Part shown: positions 1-10,257 of the stretch, piece after piece
Layout of the letters: every line of letters starts with the position of its first letter
How positions within the stretch are numbered: the stretch's first letter is position 1
NCBI GenBank assembly: GCA_013115135.1
Contig: JABANP010000696.1
Location: 1-21,837, forward strand
DNA length: 21,837 nt
Source of the DNA: Perkinsus olseni
Lineage: Eukaryota > Perkinsozoa > Perkinsida > Perkinsidae
Direction: 5' to 3'
Translations under genes and position numbers: made by a program
Notes under the pieces: generated by a model
What the model saw: only the letters and a program-made list of their open reading frames with translations
Databases searched by the model: none
What the model was told of the DNA's origin: nothing

Positions 1-309
1 AATGAACGCCCACGCTGGCCGTGAAGCGAGCTCATCATCAACGATTGCCAATCACTCAGATGGCAGCCTTTTAACAGTCAGGCAGGTGAAGATCAAGGTT
101 CCCACGACCCGCTTTTGAAAATCTAGTAAAGCTCCCCGAGCGGATGCCTAATAACTGAATTCCCGTCCAGGCCGAAAGCGTACTAGTCACAGCCGTTGTG
201 ACGTGGATCCACTATGAGATCCTCTGTGATAAGATTGTTGATGCTATGAATACTTGTCACTAGTGGGACATAAGCTCAATCCACTCAACAATAATGATCG
301 GCCAACACA
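1..309. other. 3' flank of the FkbM gene; no gene seen
   Basis: This stretch lies downstream of the minus-strand methyltransferase stop codon. I see no reading frame with coding character, no RNA gene and no repeat in it. It probably holds the 3' untranslated region of that gene. Confidence 0.5.
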
Positions 310-1571
310 TCACTCAACGGAGCGGCGGGGATCGAAGACCAAGGCCTTTTCATCGTCCCCAATGGCATAATAAAAAGGTTCATCACCGCAACACCTCTGC
401 TGCGTGTATGTCTCGTCCCAACACTCGGCAGTCGTGGCATCATCGCCGTCGCAACAGCGGTCTCTAAGGCCCCCATCAACCCCCTCCCAACACCACAGCC
501 TCTCCCAAGGGCATTCCTCAGGCAGAGGATCGACAAACTCACGTTCACCAGGCCCAGCCAACTTAGCGAAGAGGTCGAATAGTAGGCCTGTGACGGCCTT
601 ATCTTCCGGCGCAACATCCAACAGGCCACAAGTAACTTTCCTGACGAGGTCGGGTCTCTCCAGATGGCGCGACCCTGCTGGTTCGGCCGCATCATAGAGC
701 CGGTAGCCGAAGGACAGCAGATAGTTCACCACCTCCACCGCGGTTGTGTTGGTATAGGAGAGCGCCACTGAGTTGAGCTCGAAGAAAATACCATCGATGC
801 GGCCTTGAGAGAGCAACTGGCGAGCTCCTTGCAAGGCCCTCAGCTCGAACCCTTCGACATCTATTTTCAGCAGGGCTATCCGTTCCTCCCCTGGTAGTAG
901 GGCGTCCAGTGTGATGGTCTCGGACTCGTACTCGATATACATGTCGCGTGTGGGGTCGGCCAGGTCCCGGGCTCGCTGCTGCACATACCCACCGTGAAGA
1001 TGGCCCGCCGCCAGATGACTGAGGGCGAAGCGACCGTGCCGCGTAACAATGTCGCTATCCACACCAGCGTGGACTACTCGGATACTTTGCCGTAATGAAG
1101 GATTCAATCGCAGAGTCTGTTGGAAGTAAAAGCCAGCCACTGGGTTCGGTTCGATGGCAATGACCTGACGGGGATGCCAAGAGTGGGCAAAACAGAGACA
1201 GAAGCGGTTGAGCCTCCTACCTGCGCCGCTATCTTAGACAGTATCAAGTGCATCGAGCAGGCTCCGATGTGTGCTCCAGCATCGACGAACAGGCCCCCGA
1301 AGGGGAGGTGATACGCCCACCAATTCACAATATCTTCGCACTGCGGCCACATGCCTGCCCTTCGCATAGTGCGGCCGATGATGTCCGAATCCTCCGGCGG
1401 GAGGCACACTTCTACAGGCACGTTAGAGTTGTTCAGATTGAATGCTATGAGCTCAACATCGCACTGTAGATCGAGGCCGGGTAGAACCCCAGGGGTTGAG
1501 GGTTGAGAGTCCCCGGCGGAGGTGGCCAACTGTTGTAAGTAGAGGGCTACCGGTAGAATGAGATGAGTCAT
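310..1571 (-). CDS. Secreted FkbM-family SAM-dependent methyltransferase with Cys-rich tail
   Basis: Two exons, 1571-1221 and 1164-310, joined across a 56-nt GT-AG intron, give 401 residues and end in TGA. The splice restores the continuous motif VIAIEPNPVAG. The first ATG is used; the frame is open upstream only through a GTG. Residues 1-20 (MTHLILPVALYLQQLATSAG) look like a signal peptide, so the enzyme probably enters the secretory route. SAM motif I is FVDAGAHIGACS at about 95-106, and the acidic strand with IEPNP follows at 121-125. The FkbM hallmark LLKIDVEGFEL is at 215-225 and DGIFFELN at about 240-247. FkbM proteins are O-methyltransferases, often acting on sugars; the substrate here is unknown. 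Residues 335-376 form a Cys/Trp-rich tail with two CW...CC units that is not part of the catalytic fold. The next gene upstream on the same strand ends at 2296. Confidence 0.85.
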
Positions 1572-2295
1572 ATGCAAACAACAGGAAGTCACCAGATGGA
1601 GCTTGGTTAGAGTAAGCACCAGGCCCTCACAGTGTTAGTATTATTCATATTCACACTGTGAACTAATTATTGCCATTGTTAAACGGTGTATTTCTTTATG
1701 ATACCCAGTATCCAACATAGGTATCGATCAGTGTATTTAGGGTTACTGATTATAATTATTATGAAGCATACAACACTTCAAGGTAATGTGTCCAAGTTTA
1801 ATACGCTGAGGACACCAACTCATGTCCCCACCGCGACCAGAGTGCGTCATATGTCCTATGAGATGTCCGGAAGCCCGAAGTGGCAGGCTGTAGGAATGAC
1901 AGTGATCACCTCTTCCGGGCTGATGGAGCCTAGTCCCCAACTACACCTTAGTGTATCTCAGAGAATTGAGCGGCATGACACCTTGTACTGATACGAGTGA
2001 AACAAGCGCTACTTGTAATGAGGCAGCAGTACGACGATGTCTTTACCGGCCATCCATTGCCCGTCGTTCACCACAACCCTCGCCACTGGAGTCCACACTA
2101 GACAGGAACTCAACAGGAGGTATGATGTAATAGGTCATCACTACACACACTAGAGTACGATAGAGTCCGGCATGCGGAAGAACAAGAAGAAGAAGATAAT
2201 TCTACACAACAACGATGCTGCTGCTGGCACTCAGCGAGTGCTAACATAGCCAACGCCATCATCGTTGTTGCTGGAAGGTAGATGACAATAGAAAG
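1572..2295. other. Intergenic region between two minus-strand genes
   Basis: These 724 bases hold the 3' region of the RRM/WW gene and the presumed promoter of the FkbM gene. Open frames here (for example 1686-1991 plus) have no recognisable protein content. An AAG-rich tract lies around 2176-2196. A small perfect hairpin, GCACTC-AGC-GAGTGC, is at 2227-2241. No RNA gene was recognised. Confidence 0.45.
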
Positions 2296-4277
2296 TCAAT
2301 ATGGGGCTGCTGCTGCTGCAGCGACTGTGGCGTGCTTCGGGCAGGCATCATTGTTGCCTTCACCCTTCTTAATTTGGACCTTTATTCTCTTCCCAGTGGG
2401 CGCCATGTAGCCATCCATCGTTTGGACCTGTAACACAAAAACTGTCTCCTTTCTTCCTCGGGTAGTCCGGTGCCTGCTGACTAATAGGCAACTCCTTCAC
2501 ATTAACCAACACTAGTGCCTTTTCATAGTCCATTTAATCCCTCTTCGCACACACGACCGCCGAGCGCCAATGTCATGGACAGAGCCACAGCAGCAGTAAC
2601 CTCCACGTACAGCTCTTGCTGCCGATTCACAGTTGTCGTAGGAGATGAAGCCGTAGCCTCGAGAAATACCAGTCTGCTTGTCTACCACCACCTGTGATAC
2701 CTCCGGCCTCCTCGTCCGGTAGGCGCAGCCTCCAACTTACCTTAGCCGATATGATCCTTCCGAATTGCCCGAAGTTCTGCCGTAAGTCCGTCTCGGTCCA
2801 CGCGTCTGGGACGGAGAATACGAAGACGTTTGCTCCACTGGGACCTGCTGCCCATCGTGATGGTCTCCCCCTTCGACGCACTTCGATTACCCTTGGCCTG
2901 AGGGGCCGTGTGAGCGGCTGTTGGATTCTTGAACTCCATGGGAAGCTCCCATTGCACGGTGTTCGACTGGGAGTTGTGATAGTAAGGTGTGCCGTCCATT
3001 GCGAAGTATCTTGCCAGGCAAGATTGCCAACCATAAGAAAGTCTACTGAGGGGTCTAGCGGAAGCCTCGGTCAACCTACTCCGTCCAAGCGCCTATCGTT
3101 CTCGATGCAGGTGGTTGCTGGCTGCCAGCAGTAGTATCATTCACAGCCGGATTGAGGGGTACCGAGGCTGTGAGACAATCCATCAGAGTGCCACGGAGTC
3201 GCACTCCCGCTGACCCTCCTTACCGTGGCCACTCTGACCGTATCCCTGCGACATGCCGTTCACGAAACGGGGCTGACCCTGGTTTGGGTTATGATCATAA
3301 CCATTGGTTGCCGGGGAGCCGTAGGAGCTGACTGGAGGTAGCGAGCCTGAGGACAGGGAACCAACTCAGCAGCCTAGCTAAGAAACATGTTTCATTATGC
3401 CGTGCTACCAGCAGGCCGCTTCGAAGGGCCTCCCCGACTAGAAGGATCGGCCACCTTCACTTCCAACATCCGCTGTGAACCCCTCCACCTGCACTCGGCC
3501 ATTGACCTCACTGATAGCCCGCATGGCGTCCTTCTCATCAGCATATCGTACGAAGGCGTATCTGATGGTATTGCCTCTTCTGATGACGGTTGGCGTGCGA
3601 GAGGCTTCCCACAAGGCGTGTGGTCCCGGTACGTGGACTTCAGTCACTCGACCAAAAGGCTCGAATATGTTACGTAGTTCAGCAGCCTCAGTAGACGGGC
3701 CAAGACCGGACACGTACAGCTTCGTATCTTGACCTACGCACCGCAAAGGATACGCCCAGATGCCCTTCTGGTCCTGTCCCCACGACTACCTCTAATCCCT
3801 GGAGACTCCTTAGGAAGGCCGAGCCTCTCTGCTTCCCCTTGCGCGTATATAACAGTGAGGGGCTTAGCACTCTAAGGAAGGCAACGTCGCTACTACGCTC
3901 ACGGCCGGCTCATTGACCAACCTCTGGTAAGATCTTTCCATTAAGTGCCGCTATCGCACTTTGGCCCTCCGCCAGATCTCGAAATCGCACGAAGGCCAAC
4001 CCTGCAGCAGGGCACAGGATGCACGCTTTAGCAGCAGCCGCTGCAACCCACCCCGAGACTCGTGTGTCTCTCTGTCTTTCATAATGAACACTTCCTCAAT
4101 CCCGCCATACCTGATGACACGGCCAGGGGGAAGTGAGGACCTTGCCGGATGGAGTTGACACCCTGTTGGCTACTCTTGGAATATCCTCAGCACATCGTCT
4201 GATGTCAAGGACTTGGACAGACCTCGGACGAAGAGCTTCACTGGGCCACCGCCGAGGCTCTGTGGTACGTTTACCAT
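2296..4277 (-). CDS. CELF/FCA-type RNA-binding protein, RRM-RRM-WW-RRM
   Basis: Twelve exons: 4277-4174, 4110-4052, 4001-3922, 3871-3790, 3733-3489, 3472-3409, 3346-3224, 3167-3080, 3009-2935, 2897-2741, 2691-2611, 2427-2296. They total 1290 nt, or 429 residues ending in TGA. The ATG is two codons after an in-frame TAG. RRM1 spans about 13-90 (KLFVRGL, GLAFVRF). RRM2 spans about 112-200 (KLYVSGLG, IRYAFVRYA) and has an inserted loop before RNP1. A Gly/Gln/Asn/Pro linker follows. A WW domain lies at 280-305 (AWTEYFAMDGTPYYHN ending in WELP). RRM3 spans about 330-408 (NVFVFSVP, GYGFISY, KRIKVQIKKGEG). The tail carries an Ala tract. The RRM3 C-terminal signature is that of CELF/Bruno proteins, and the two RRMs plus WW recall plant FCA. 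The expected role is sequence-specific RNA binding in splicing, 3'-end choice or mRNA stability. Two joins are less certain: a 16-nt intron (3488-3473) and a 37-nt intron (2934-2898). Confidence 0.8.
3473..3488 (-). other. Candidate 16-nt intron in the RRM2 coding region
   Basis: On the minus strand the bases gtggaggggttcacag interrupt RRM2. Upstream the frame reads NGRVQ; downstream a different frame reads RMLEVKVADPS, the last beta strand of the RRM, and it runs on into the next well-supported exon. Removing these 16 nt, with GT and AG ends, restores the frame. A 34-nt alternative intron (3506-3473) also restores it but deletes the conserved NG turn. A one-base sequence error or a real frameshift would look the same. 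Confidence 0.45.
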
Positions 4278-4433
4278 ATACTAAATTCACACTACCGAGT
4301 TCAACTTCCTGTGCCTGTTATCACCACTGATGGCGGTACCTCCCAAGGGCTCGGCTGTAACAACCCAACACAGCCAGCAAGAACGGCAGTAGGAAACTTA
4401 TTAAAGGCCCAGTATGAGCCGACCAGCAGCATG

Positions 4434-5804
4434 CTACTGAGGCACGTGCTCATCAACCCACTCAGACCCCATGAGCTGGCACACAATATTCCTGTACTTA
4501 GGAGAGGCCTCAGCGAGCTTGGTCAAGCGTTCCCGATCATGTCGTGCGAGATACCTGCCCATTTACCGTCCTGGAGAACTCCCAACACCTCTTCGCTCAC
4601 TCAACAAGTTTGCTGCGGGGCCGCACTGTTTTCCCCGCTATGCCCATCCGGTCCATAAAGTCCTGATAACGGGGCCAAAATCGACAGAAGCGAAGTAGCC
4701 GTGGCCCTAAGTACATCGATGATAGCATCACTCGCCGCGGTCTTCTCGTCTCCATCAGCGTCCCCAGTCGAGGCCTCTGATAGCACCTCCAGCTCTATGA
4801 TGGAGTAGGGCACAGGGTCGTTAGGGAAGGTTGCCGAGTCTACATCCACATTGATCGTCTGAAGCGACGATACATGTCCACACTCCTTTCTGCCCATCCA
4901 CCACGGAGACGAAGCTTGGCCCTATCCCCAGGTTACCCTGCCATCCTGAACGGCATGATATGTAGTTCTATCACTAGTGAGCTCAGCGAAGACCTTAAAA
5001 CCTCGCTGATCCAGGAGATGACGAAGATCGACCTTGGGACGGTCCATAGACGGAAAAAGGAACTGAAGTTACTGAGACCTAGGCAAGCATTAATTGTGAC
5101 AAATCTGTGTTACCTCCTTTACATTACTCTCTCCTTCCAGCTCATTATAGATCGAAGAGCCGTTGTGGGAGCCGTTCGAGATACCAGGAACCTTCATCTC
5201 CCATCCACCATTACGGAGTCGAAGCCATTGGTCTTTCCTGAATACGGTACACCAAGTGCTGGCCATACACCGATTGGGATAAGGCAAATAACTCCATGAC
5301 GTGCACAGTTTCACGGGGGGATATTCCGTAGAGCGTAAACGAACCAGAGGTTCTGCTCAAGGCCAGGATTACAGGCGTATGGATAACAATAACACGTAAT
5401 ACTGAAAATCTTCATTCACATTTTACGACGTATATAACATATGAGAGAAAGATCCACACTGTAAGATACTGACGCGCCAAACGTATCGATACCAAACTAG
5501 TAGACGTGGTATAAACAAGATAGTAGAAGTAGGGCCAACAATACTAATATTCTAGGAACAATAGTAATGACCACCTCGAGCGATGACTACCATCCACGCA
5601 CATGAGCCACAATACCCCCAGTCACCTGACCAACGACATCTCATGATCATCCCAATACGTGTCGTGGAGCACAACACGACGGACAGGCGCTCCGAGCTTG
5701 GATAAGAAGGCGGCAACCTCAGCCGATGACGAAAGCGCTATCTTCCTCTCCACCTCCAAACGTGCTGCAGCAGCAGCACTAGCAGTAGTAGCAGCAGCAG
5801 ACAT
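4434..5804 (-). CDS. THTPA: Thiamine-triphosphatase, CYTH domain
   Basis: Six exons (5804-5626, 5237-5114, 5032-4937, 4858-4715, 4662-4601, 4554-4434) give 241 residues ending in TAG, close to the usual 215-230 of the family. After an Ala/Thr-rich N-terminus comes the CYTH signature LEVERK (E17, E19, K21). Then follow DTYWDD, RKDQWLRLRNGGWEMKVP (R66, R68, E73, K75), ELTSDRTTY (R123), INVDVD, YSIIELEV (E155, E157) and RPRSKLVEYLARH. These are the metal- and phosphate-binding positions that line the CYTH tunnel. The expected reaction is hydrolysis of thiamine triphosphate to thiamine diphosphate; other triphosphates, including inorganic ones, are substrates of related enzymes. The first intron is 388 nt; the rest are 46-81 nt. 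The N-terminal Ala tract is encoded by GCA/GCT repeats and might extend a targeting sequence. The downstream gene on the same strand starts only 156 bp after the stop. Confidence 0.87.
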
Positions 5805-6268
5805 AACGCTAATAAGAATACAGAAGCTGGTGGACCACTGAATATTAAGCAACGTAGGATAAGCATTCCACAAGGGATGTCTCATTGCCAGTATGGGTTG
5901 GTCTTGATAGTATTGGTCGTTCATCTCTCCCATTGAATCATACCCACTAATAGCGGTAGCGTGTATAAAAATAACTGAGAATCGATAGAGGCGAGGATAC
6001 TCCACGACCATAAATGCATCTACAAGTATTGTTATCACGACCATTATTATCCCGCGTAATACACCCCCTATAAACGCATAATCATAGTAGTGGTAGTAGT
6101 AGTAGTAGTATCAATAATAATAGGACAGCGGCTGGTGGGGGCATAGTGTGTGATGATAACAGTTGTATACCACCACATGAAGGAGGAGGGGAACCGCATG
6201 ATAACTACGCCTACTATCATCAACCAGTATCCAAGATTCAACATGGACCAGGAAAATACGCGGAAAAA
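5805..6268. other. Intergenic region between SR-protein and ThTPase genes
   Basis: These 464 bases contain the presumed promoter of the thiamine-triphosphatase gene and the 3' region of the SR-protein gene. The frame upstream of the ATG at 5804 stays open on the minus strand for 80 codons, so a longer N-terminus cannot be excluded, but that sequence shows no coding character. A GTA microsatellite lies inside (listed separately). Confidence 0.45.
6086..6121. repeat. Simple repeat (GTA/TAG)n then (AAT)n
   Basis: Plus-strand bases run tagtagtggtagtagtagta and continue with the same triplet, followed by a short AATAAT run. This is an imperfect trinucleotide microsatellite in intergenic DNA between two minus-strand genes and is probably length-variable. 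Confidence 0.85.
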
Positions 6269-8134
6269 TCAATAGCGCATACCACCACGAGGCCGATCGT
6301 ATCTCTTAATATCGTAAGAGGAATCGTCATCACCACCTGAGGCAAGGCGGAATCTTGACGTCGACCGTGCAGATGGCAAAAGACTCCTACCAGTATTGCG
6401 AGAGCCCTCATTCCTAGTGATACGGAGGCGGTCAGTGCACCCCTGGATACGTCTGCCGTCCAAGGATTTGATGACATCATCAACCTAAACTATTGAGTCT
6501 GAACCAGCACGGCTAAATCTACTCTACCTGTGCAGCGTCAGTATACTCCAGCACACCACAGCAGACTCGGCCTTCACGGAAAGTCCTGGCGAACGAGCAA
6601 GAGCTGCCATAATCCTTGCCTGACATCAACAACAGCGTCACCAGCCATCAGCAATCGAAAGCTCTCACCAAGTTGCTTGAGTTCTTGCCAGCTCATATCT
6701 TCAGGGAGATTCTCCAACTTGAGCTGTAGTGCCCCTCTGGGAGCCGCCGCCCCACCATAGCGGCCAGCAGGGCGTGGGGTGTCTCTGTCATCGTAGTAGC
6801 TGACTCCACTGTCACCATCAGTACGGCGGCCACCATGAGGAGACCCATCGCCACCACGACTAGCACGGCCACCGTCACGGTCCCAGGACCCATGAGGGTC
6901 GGCGGTCCTCGAACGGCTGCCGGGAGGGCTGTAACTGAGTGCGAGGAGATGGTGATAGAGTTGAGGATGGTGGTAGGTTACTCAGGGTAGTCACGACGAG
7001 TCGCGACGTCTCTTCCATAGTCATCCCTTCGGCCTCCACGAGGGTCTAGGACAAGCACATCCACAAGGAGAGCTAAGCTGGTGATCACTTACCTTCCCGG
7101 TACCAATCCCCGCCACGCCTATCCTGATATCCCCTTCTGAATTCCGAAGAGTATCCACCACTGTAGCCACCAGCGCCCCAGCGGCCGCCATAAGAAGGCC
7201 TTCTCCAGTCCCTGACCATACGCTGCTGTAAACCCCCCCATCCACTGTGAGGCACCCACCTGTTATAGGAGTCGTTTGGACGGCGACTGTCGGTAGATTG
7301 TCGTGTAGCATGAGCGACCTGCAGGAACTTCCTCAGAGCCCATTCAAGTGGGTGTCACTCACCTTGATAGTGAAGCCACCGAATTTAGTCTGGTCCACAT
7401 CCTCAATGGCATCCGTGGCCGCATTCTCAGTCTCGAACTGGAGGAAGGCGTAGGTGTCCCTTGACGACTGGCAGATCTTCACATCAGTGACACGACCTAC
7501 CACACCAACCGTAACTCCCAGAGCGCAACCTCGTGCGACTTACCGAATTTACCGAACCTATCCTCAAGCTCAGCATCGCGGACGTCCGAGGGCAGGCCGC
7601 CAACCCAGATGCGAGACGCACACCCTGGCTGCGGGGGCATTCTGGCAGGGGTGATCTCGGCGCGACCGTATCGACGAGGGGCCGACCGAGACCTGAAGGG
7701 AAGTGAGAGGGGCACTAGGACTGACCTTCTCCTTACCTTGACCTATCCCGCCTAGGCTCCCGCCTGATTTCATCATCGTAGCTGTCATCACGACGACGGT
7801 CGCCAGAGGTGCTCCTCTGACGCCGGCCATCGTCCGACATGGAGTCGGTGCTGCTGCTCGCTCGAGCCGGGGTGCCACGGGACGCTTCCATGCGACCAGT
7901 ACAACTACCAGAGGCTTCCGTGGAGGTAGTAGGCTGTCCGGAAGGAGCATCCTTCACGTCACTAGCCCCTAGCGGTGCGGTACTCTTGGGGGCTTCTGCT
8001 GAATCTCTGGGGGCCTCCGACTGAACGCGTTCGGTGTCCTTATCGTGAGCGGGGGACTTGGGGCTCTGGGCCCCACCAGTTGGAGTATCACTGGGGGCCG
8101 GGCAAGAGTAGTCAACAGAAGTTTCTCCAGCCAT
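6269..8134 (-). CDS. SRSF1-like SR splicing factor, RRM plus pseudo-RRM
   Basis: Eight exons: 8134-7737, 7692-7544, 7496-7363, 7318-7093, 7045-6982, 6934-6669, 6619-6528, 6484-6269. All introns are 43-49 nt, and the product is 514 residues. The ATG sits in the context taaaATGG. Residues 1-130 are Ser/Thr/Pro/Asp-rich and low in complexity, ending in a short Arg-Asp/Arg-Ser run (RRDRSRSRSAPRR). RRM1 spans about 160-229 (RIWVGGLPS, DTYAFLQFE). A long Arg/Gly/Tyr/Asp-rich linker fills about 230-390. The second RRM begins LQLKLENLPEDMSWQELKQL. SWQ(D/E)LK is the signature of the SRSF1-type pseudo-RRM, which contacts RNA through that helix. The C-terminus lacks a long RS domain and ends PRGGMRY. 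The expected role is binding of exonic enhancers and 5' splice-site selection in the nucleus. The RS-like run lies before RRM1 instead of at the C-terminus, which is unusual for SRSF1. Confidence 0.85.
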
Positions 8135-8436
8135 TTTACAAAGCCGAACCACTCGAGGCTGGCACGCGATACAAACGTTTTTACTCGAGTTAAAACGCTC
8201 AACCGTATACTCATTCCGCGCAACGATTACGTCCAGAAGCGTGCTCTTGGGATGTTAAAGCGGGTTCGTGAAGGTGCCAAGCACCCTCCAACAGCCTGAC
8301 CTGCCATACGGGGCTGGCCTTGGGGAGTTGCCTTCCTGCAAGGGAGGGTGACGTCCTCATCCGTACCTTCTCCGTGTGACCTCTCATCGCGCTGCGTCTC
8401 TCTATCGTGGGTGTCTTCTTCGCAGTTGATGTGTTT
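8135..8436. promoter_or_regulatory. Divergent intergenic spacer, presumed bidirectional promoter
   Basis: This 302-bp gap lies between the start of the minus-strand SR-protein gene and the start of the plus-strand membrane-protein gene. It is the only divergent gene pair in the window, so both 5' regions must lie here. I see no TATA box or repeat that I would assign a function. Confidence 0.35.
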
Positions 8437-9761
8437 ATGTTGAATCGGAAATGTTCGTGGTATAGTAAGGGAATGCAGGACCTACTACTACTGCCGTATC
8501 ATTGGCGACGGAAAGGACGACCTGTGTGTCGTGTTTTGGGACTGGTCATGCTAGTAATCCTAATATGGTTGGCAGTGATGGTGGATTCAACAGCCGCTGA
8601 CGATTCTACGGGATACTGCCGTTGGGTCTCTCAAGAGGACACGTTCAATTCCTATGAGGGTGTGCACGAGGTCTACATTAGCTTTGATAATACCGATCAA
8701 ACTAAAGCGTACATCGGCCTCTACGTGGACATGTCCGCCGATGGTGACCCGGCCACCCGCCAGGTCTACTTATGCCAAGACGAGTTTGCCACAGTCAAGC
8801 AGACTTTCCCTAACGACTCCAGCCCAGTGAGCATACAGCAGAGCCAAGTGTCTATCACGTATCATAGTATGAGCTTATGTGTGAGCAAGGCGTTCAACTT
8901 TATGAAGGATACTGGCCTTATTCAGCGAGACACGAACGAGCTTACCTACCTTCTCTTGGCTCTCAACGAAACATGGTAGTAGGGGGAGGGATGGTAGTCG
9001 TCGTCGTCAGCGCGAGTCCCTTCAGGTTCATCACTGGTCCGAATGCCGACACTAATCGTCTACCTCTGTACACGGCCGGGAACCAGATCGAACGGTGTTC
9101 TAAGGACGGAGCAACGCGCCCTATCGCGGGCGTCTATTGTGCTTCAACTTATTCCCTTAATGCGACTAACGCTGACGAAGCCCAACTCGGTGCCCTCGGC
9201 CAAGGGGTCTTCGTCACCGACTATGCTCCGGTCACTGACTACCATCCTTCTATTTTTGTAGGGTCATTCAACTTTGTAGTTGGAACCTTCTGGGGCTCCC
9301 TCAACTTGACCTCGTACGATACGCCTGGTCAGCTCGCCACTATGCCTAGGAAAAATCCGCTCACCTACAGTATCGGTACCAACGGGAACATCTCCTATGT
9401 CCTTTACTACGATCTCATATCGGTTTTCATCAAGACAAGTCTGTTGGACCGGGTAGGTGATGCGCAGACAATCGCCGTGTCGTACGAGAATCGGTACACC
9501 CTCCAACTCGGTGGTGACCGTCTCTCCTGTCCCGTCATGTACGGCCAGATCGGAGACATCATGCGTCAAGGAGCAGTGGATGGGCCTGACCCTGGCATAT
9601 TACCTAACATTATTGAGGACCCGTGGAAGCAGGCCCAAGGCCTGGTTATAGGCTGTGTCGCTGCATTCATAATGGTAGTATTTGTTATATGGTCCATACG
9701 TGTCGATAAACGTCGGAAGAAGGCCATGAAGAGACGTACGGCACTTATCATACCTACCTAG
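8437..9761 (+). CDS. Single-pass membrane glycoprotein of unknown function
   Basis: Two exons (8437-8975 and 9011-9761) joined over a 35-nt GT-AG intron give 429 residues ending in TAG. The intron is needed because exon 1 otherwise stops right after LALNETW; splicing makes LALNETCASPF. The start may instead be the ATG at 8473, because the frame upstream is opened only by a GTG. After a basic N-terminal stretch comes a hydrophobic segment (VLGLVMLVILIWLAVMV) followed by DSTAADD, which reads as a signal peptide or anchor. The long middle region has about seven spaced Cys and five N-glycosylation sequons (NDS, NET, NAT, NLT, NIS), typical of an extracytosolic domain. Near the end is a transmembrane helix (LVIGCVAAFIMVVFVIW) followed by a basic tail (RVDKRRKKAMKRR), giving type I topology. 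I do not recognise the family. Context gives no functional clue. Confidence 0.75.
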
Positions 9762-10257
9762 GGTCCCGGGGGCCCTCAACGTCGGTGCTCTTGCTGTGCT
9801 TGTGGCCAAGAGTGGTAGGAGGACGCTTGTCAACCCTGTTTGGTTGTGGCATCAGAGGACTGGTCATCGCCGCACGCCTGTGAGCTCGGAGCCTGCGACC
9901 ACCGCTTCTATGTCCTTTGTTGTACCCTTCGTGTAATATAACAACAACGATACGGTCACTACGCCGTCTAACATTTTGTAACATTGTTCAACAGTAGATG
10001 GCCCGACGGTGGTGACCTCCGACCATAGAGCTGTCATTCCGTAGCTGCCGCTACGATGCTCTCTTCCAAGATGAGTTTCTTCGGTATGGTCAGCTTTGTC
10101 GTGTTGTTTAACTATGCGTTGAGCGTAGGCATGCAGCTAGTGCAAGTCTCATTTTTGAACTTGTACTAGATGCAAGCAGTAGCCTTAGGTGGACCAGGGG
10201 CCGCTCGGGTAGGAGGTAAGACCGGACAGGCCGACTCCATCCGACCAGACTAGGTTG
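9762..10257. other. Intergenic region
   Basis: These 496 bases lie between two plus-strand genes. They must hold the 3' end of the membrane-protein gene and the promoter of BCS1. Short open frames occur on both strands but show no recognisable protein. No RNA gene or repeat was recognised. Confidence 0.45.

Noticed and set aside
404..697. 97-codon plus-strand open frame
   Set aside because: It is antisense to the C-terminal exon of the FkbM methyltransferase and shows no family signal.
7201..7260. Possible extra intron in the SR-protein gene (gtgggtgc...acag)
   Set aside because: The frame reads straight through this stretch in phase with both sides, and removing it would break the frame.
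9264..9569. Minus-strand open frame inside the membrane-protein gene
   Set aside because: It is the complement of the well-supported plus-strand exon and lacks any domain.
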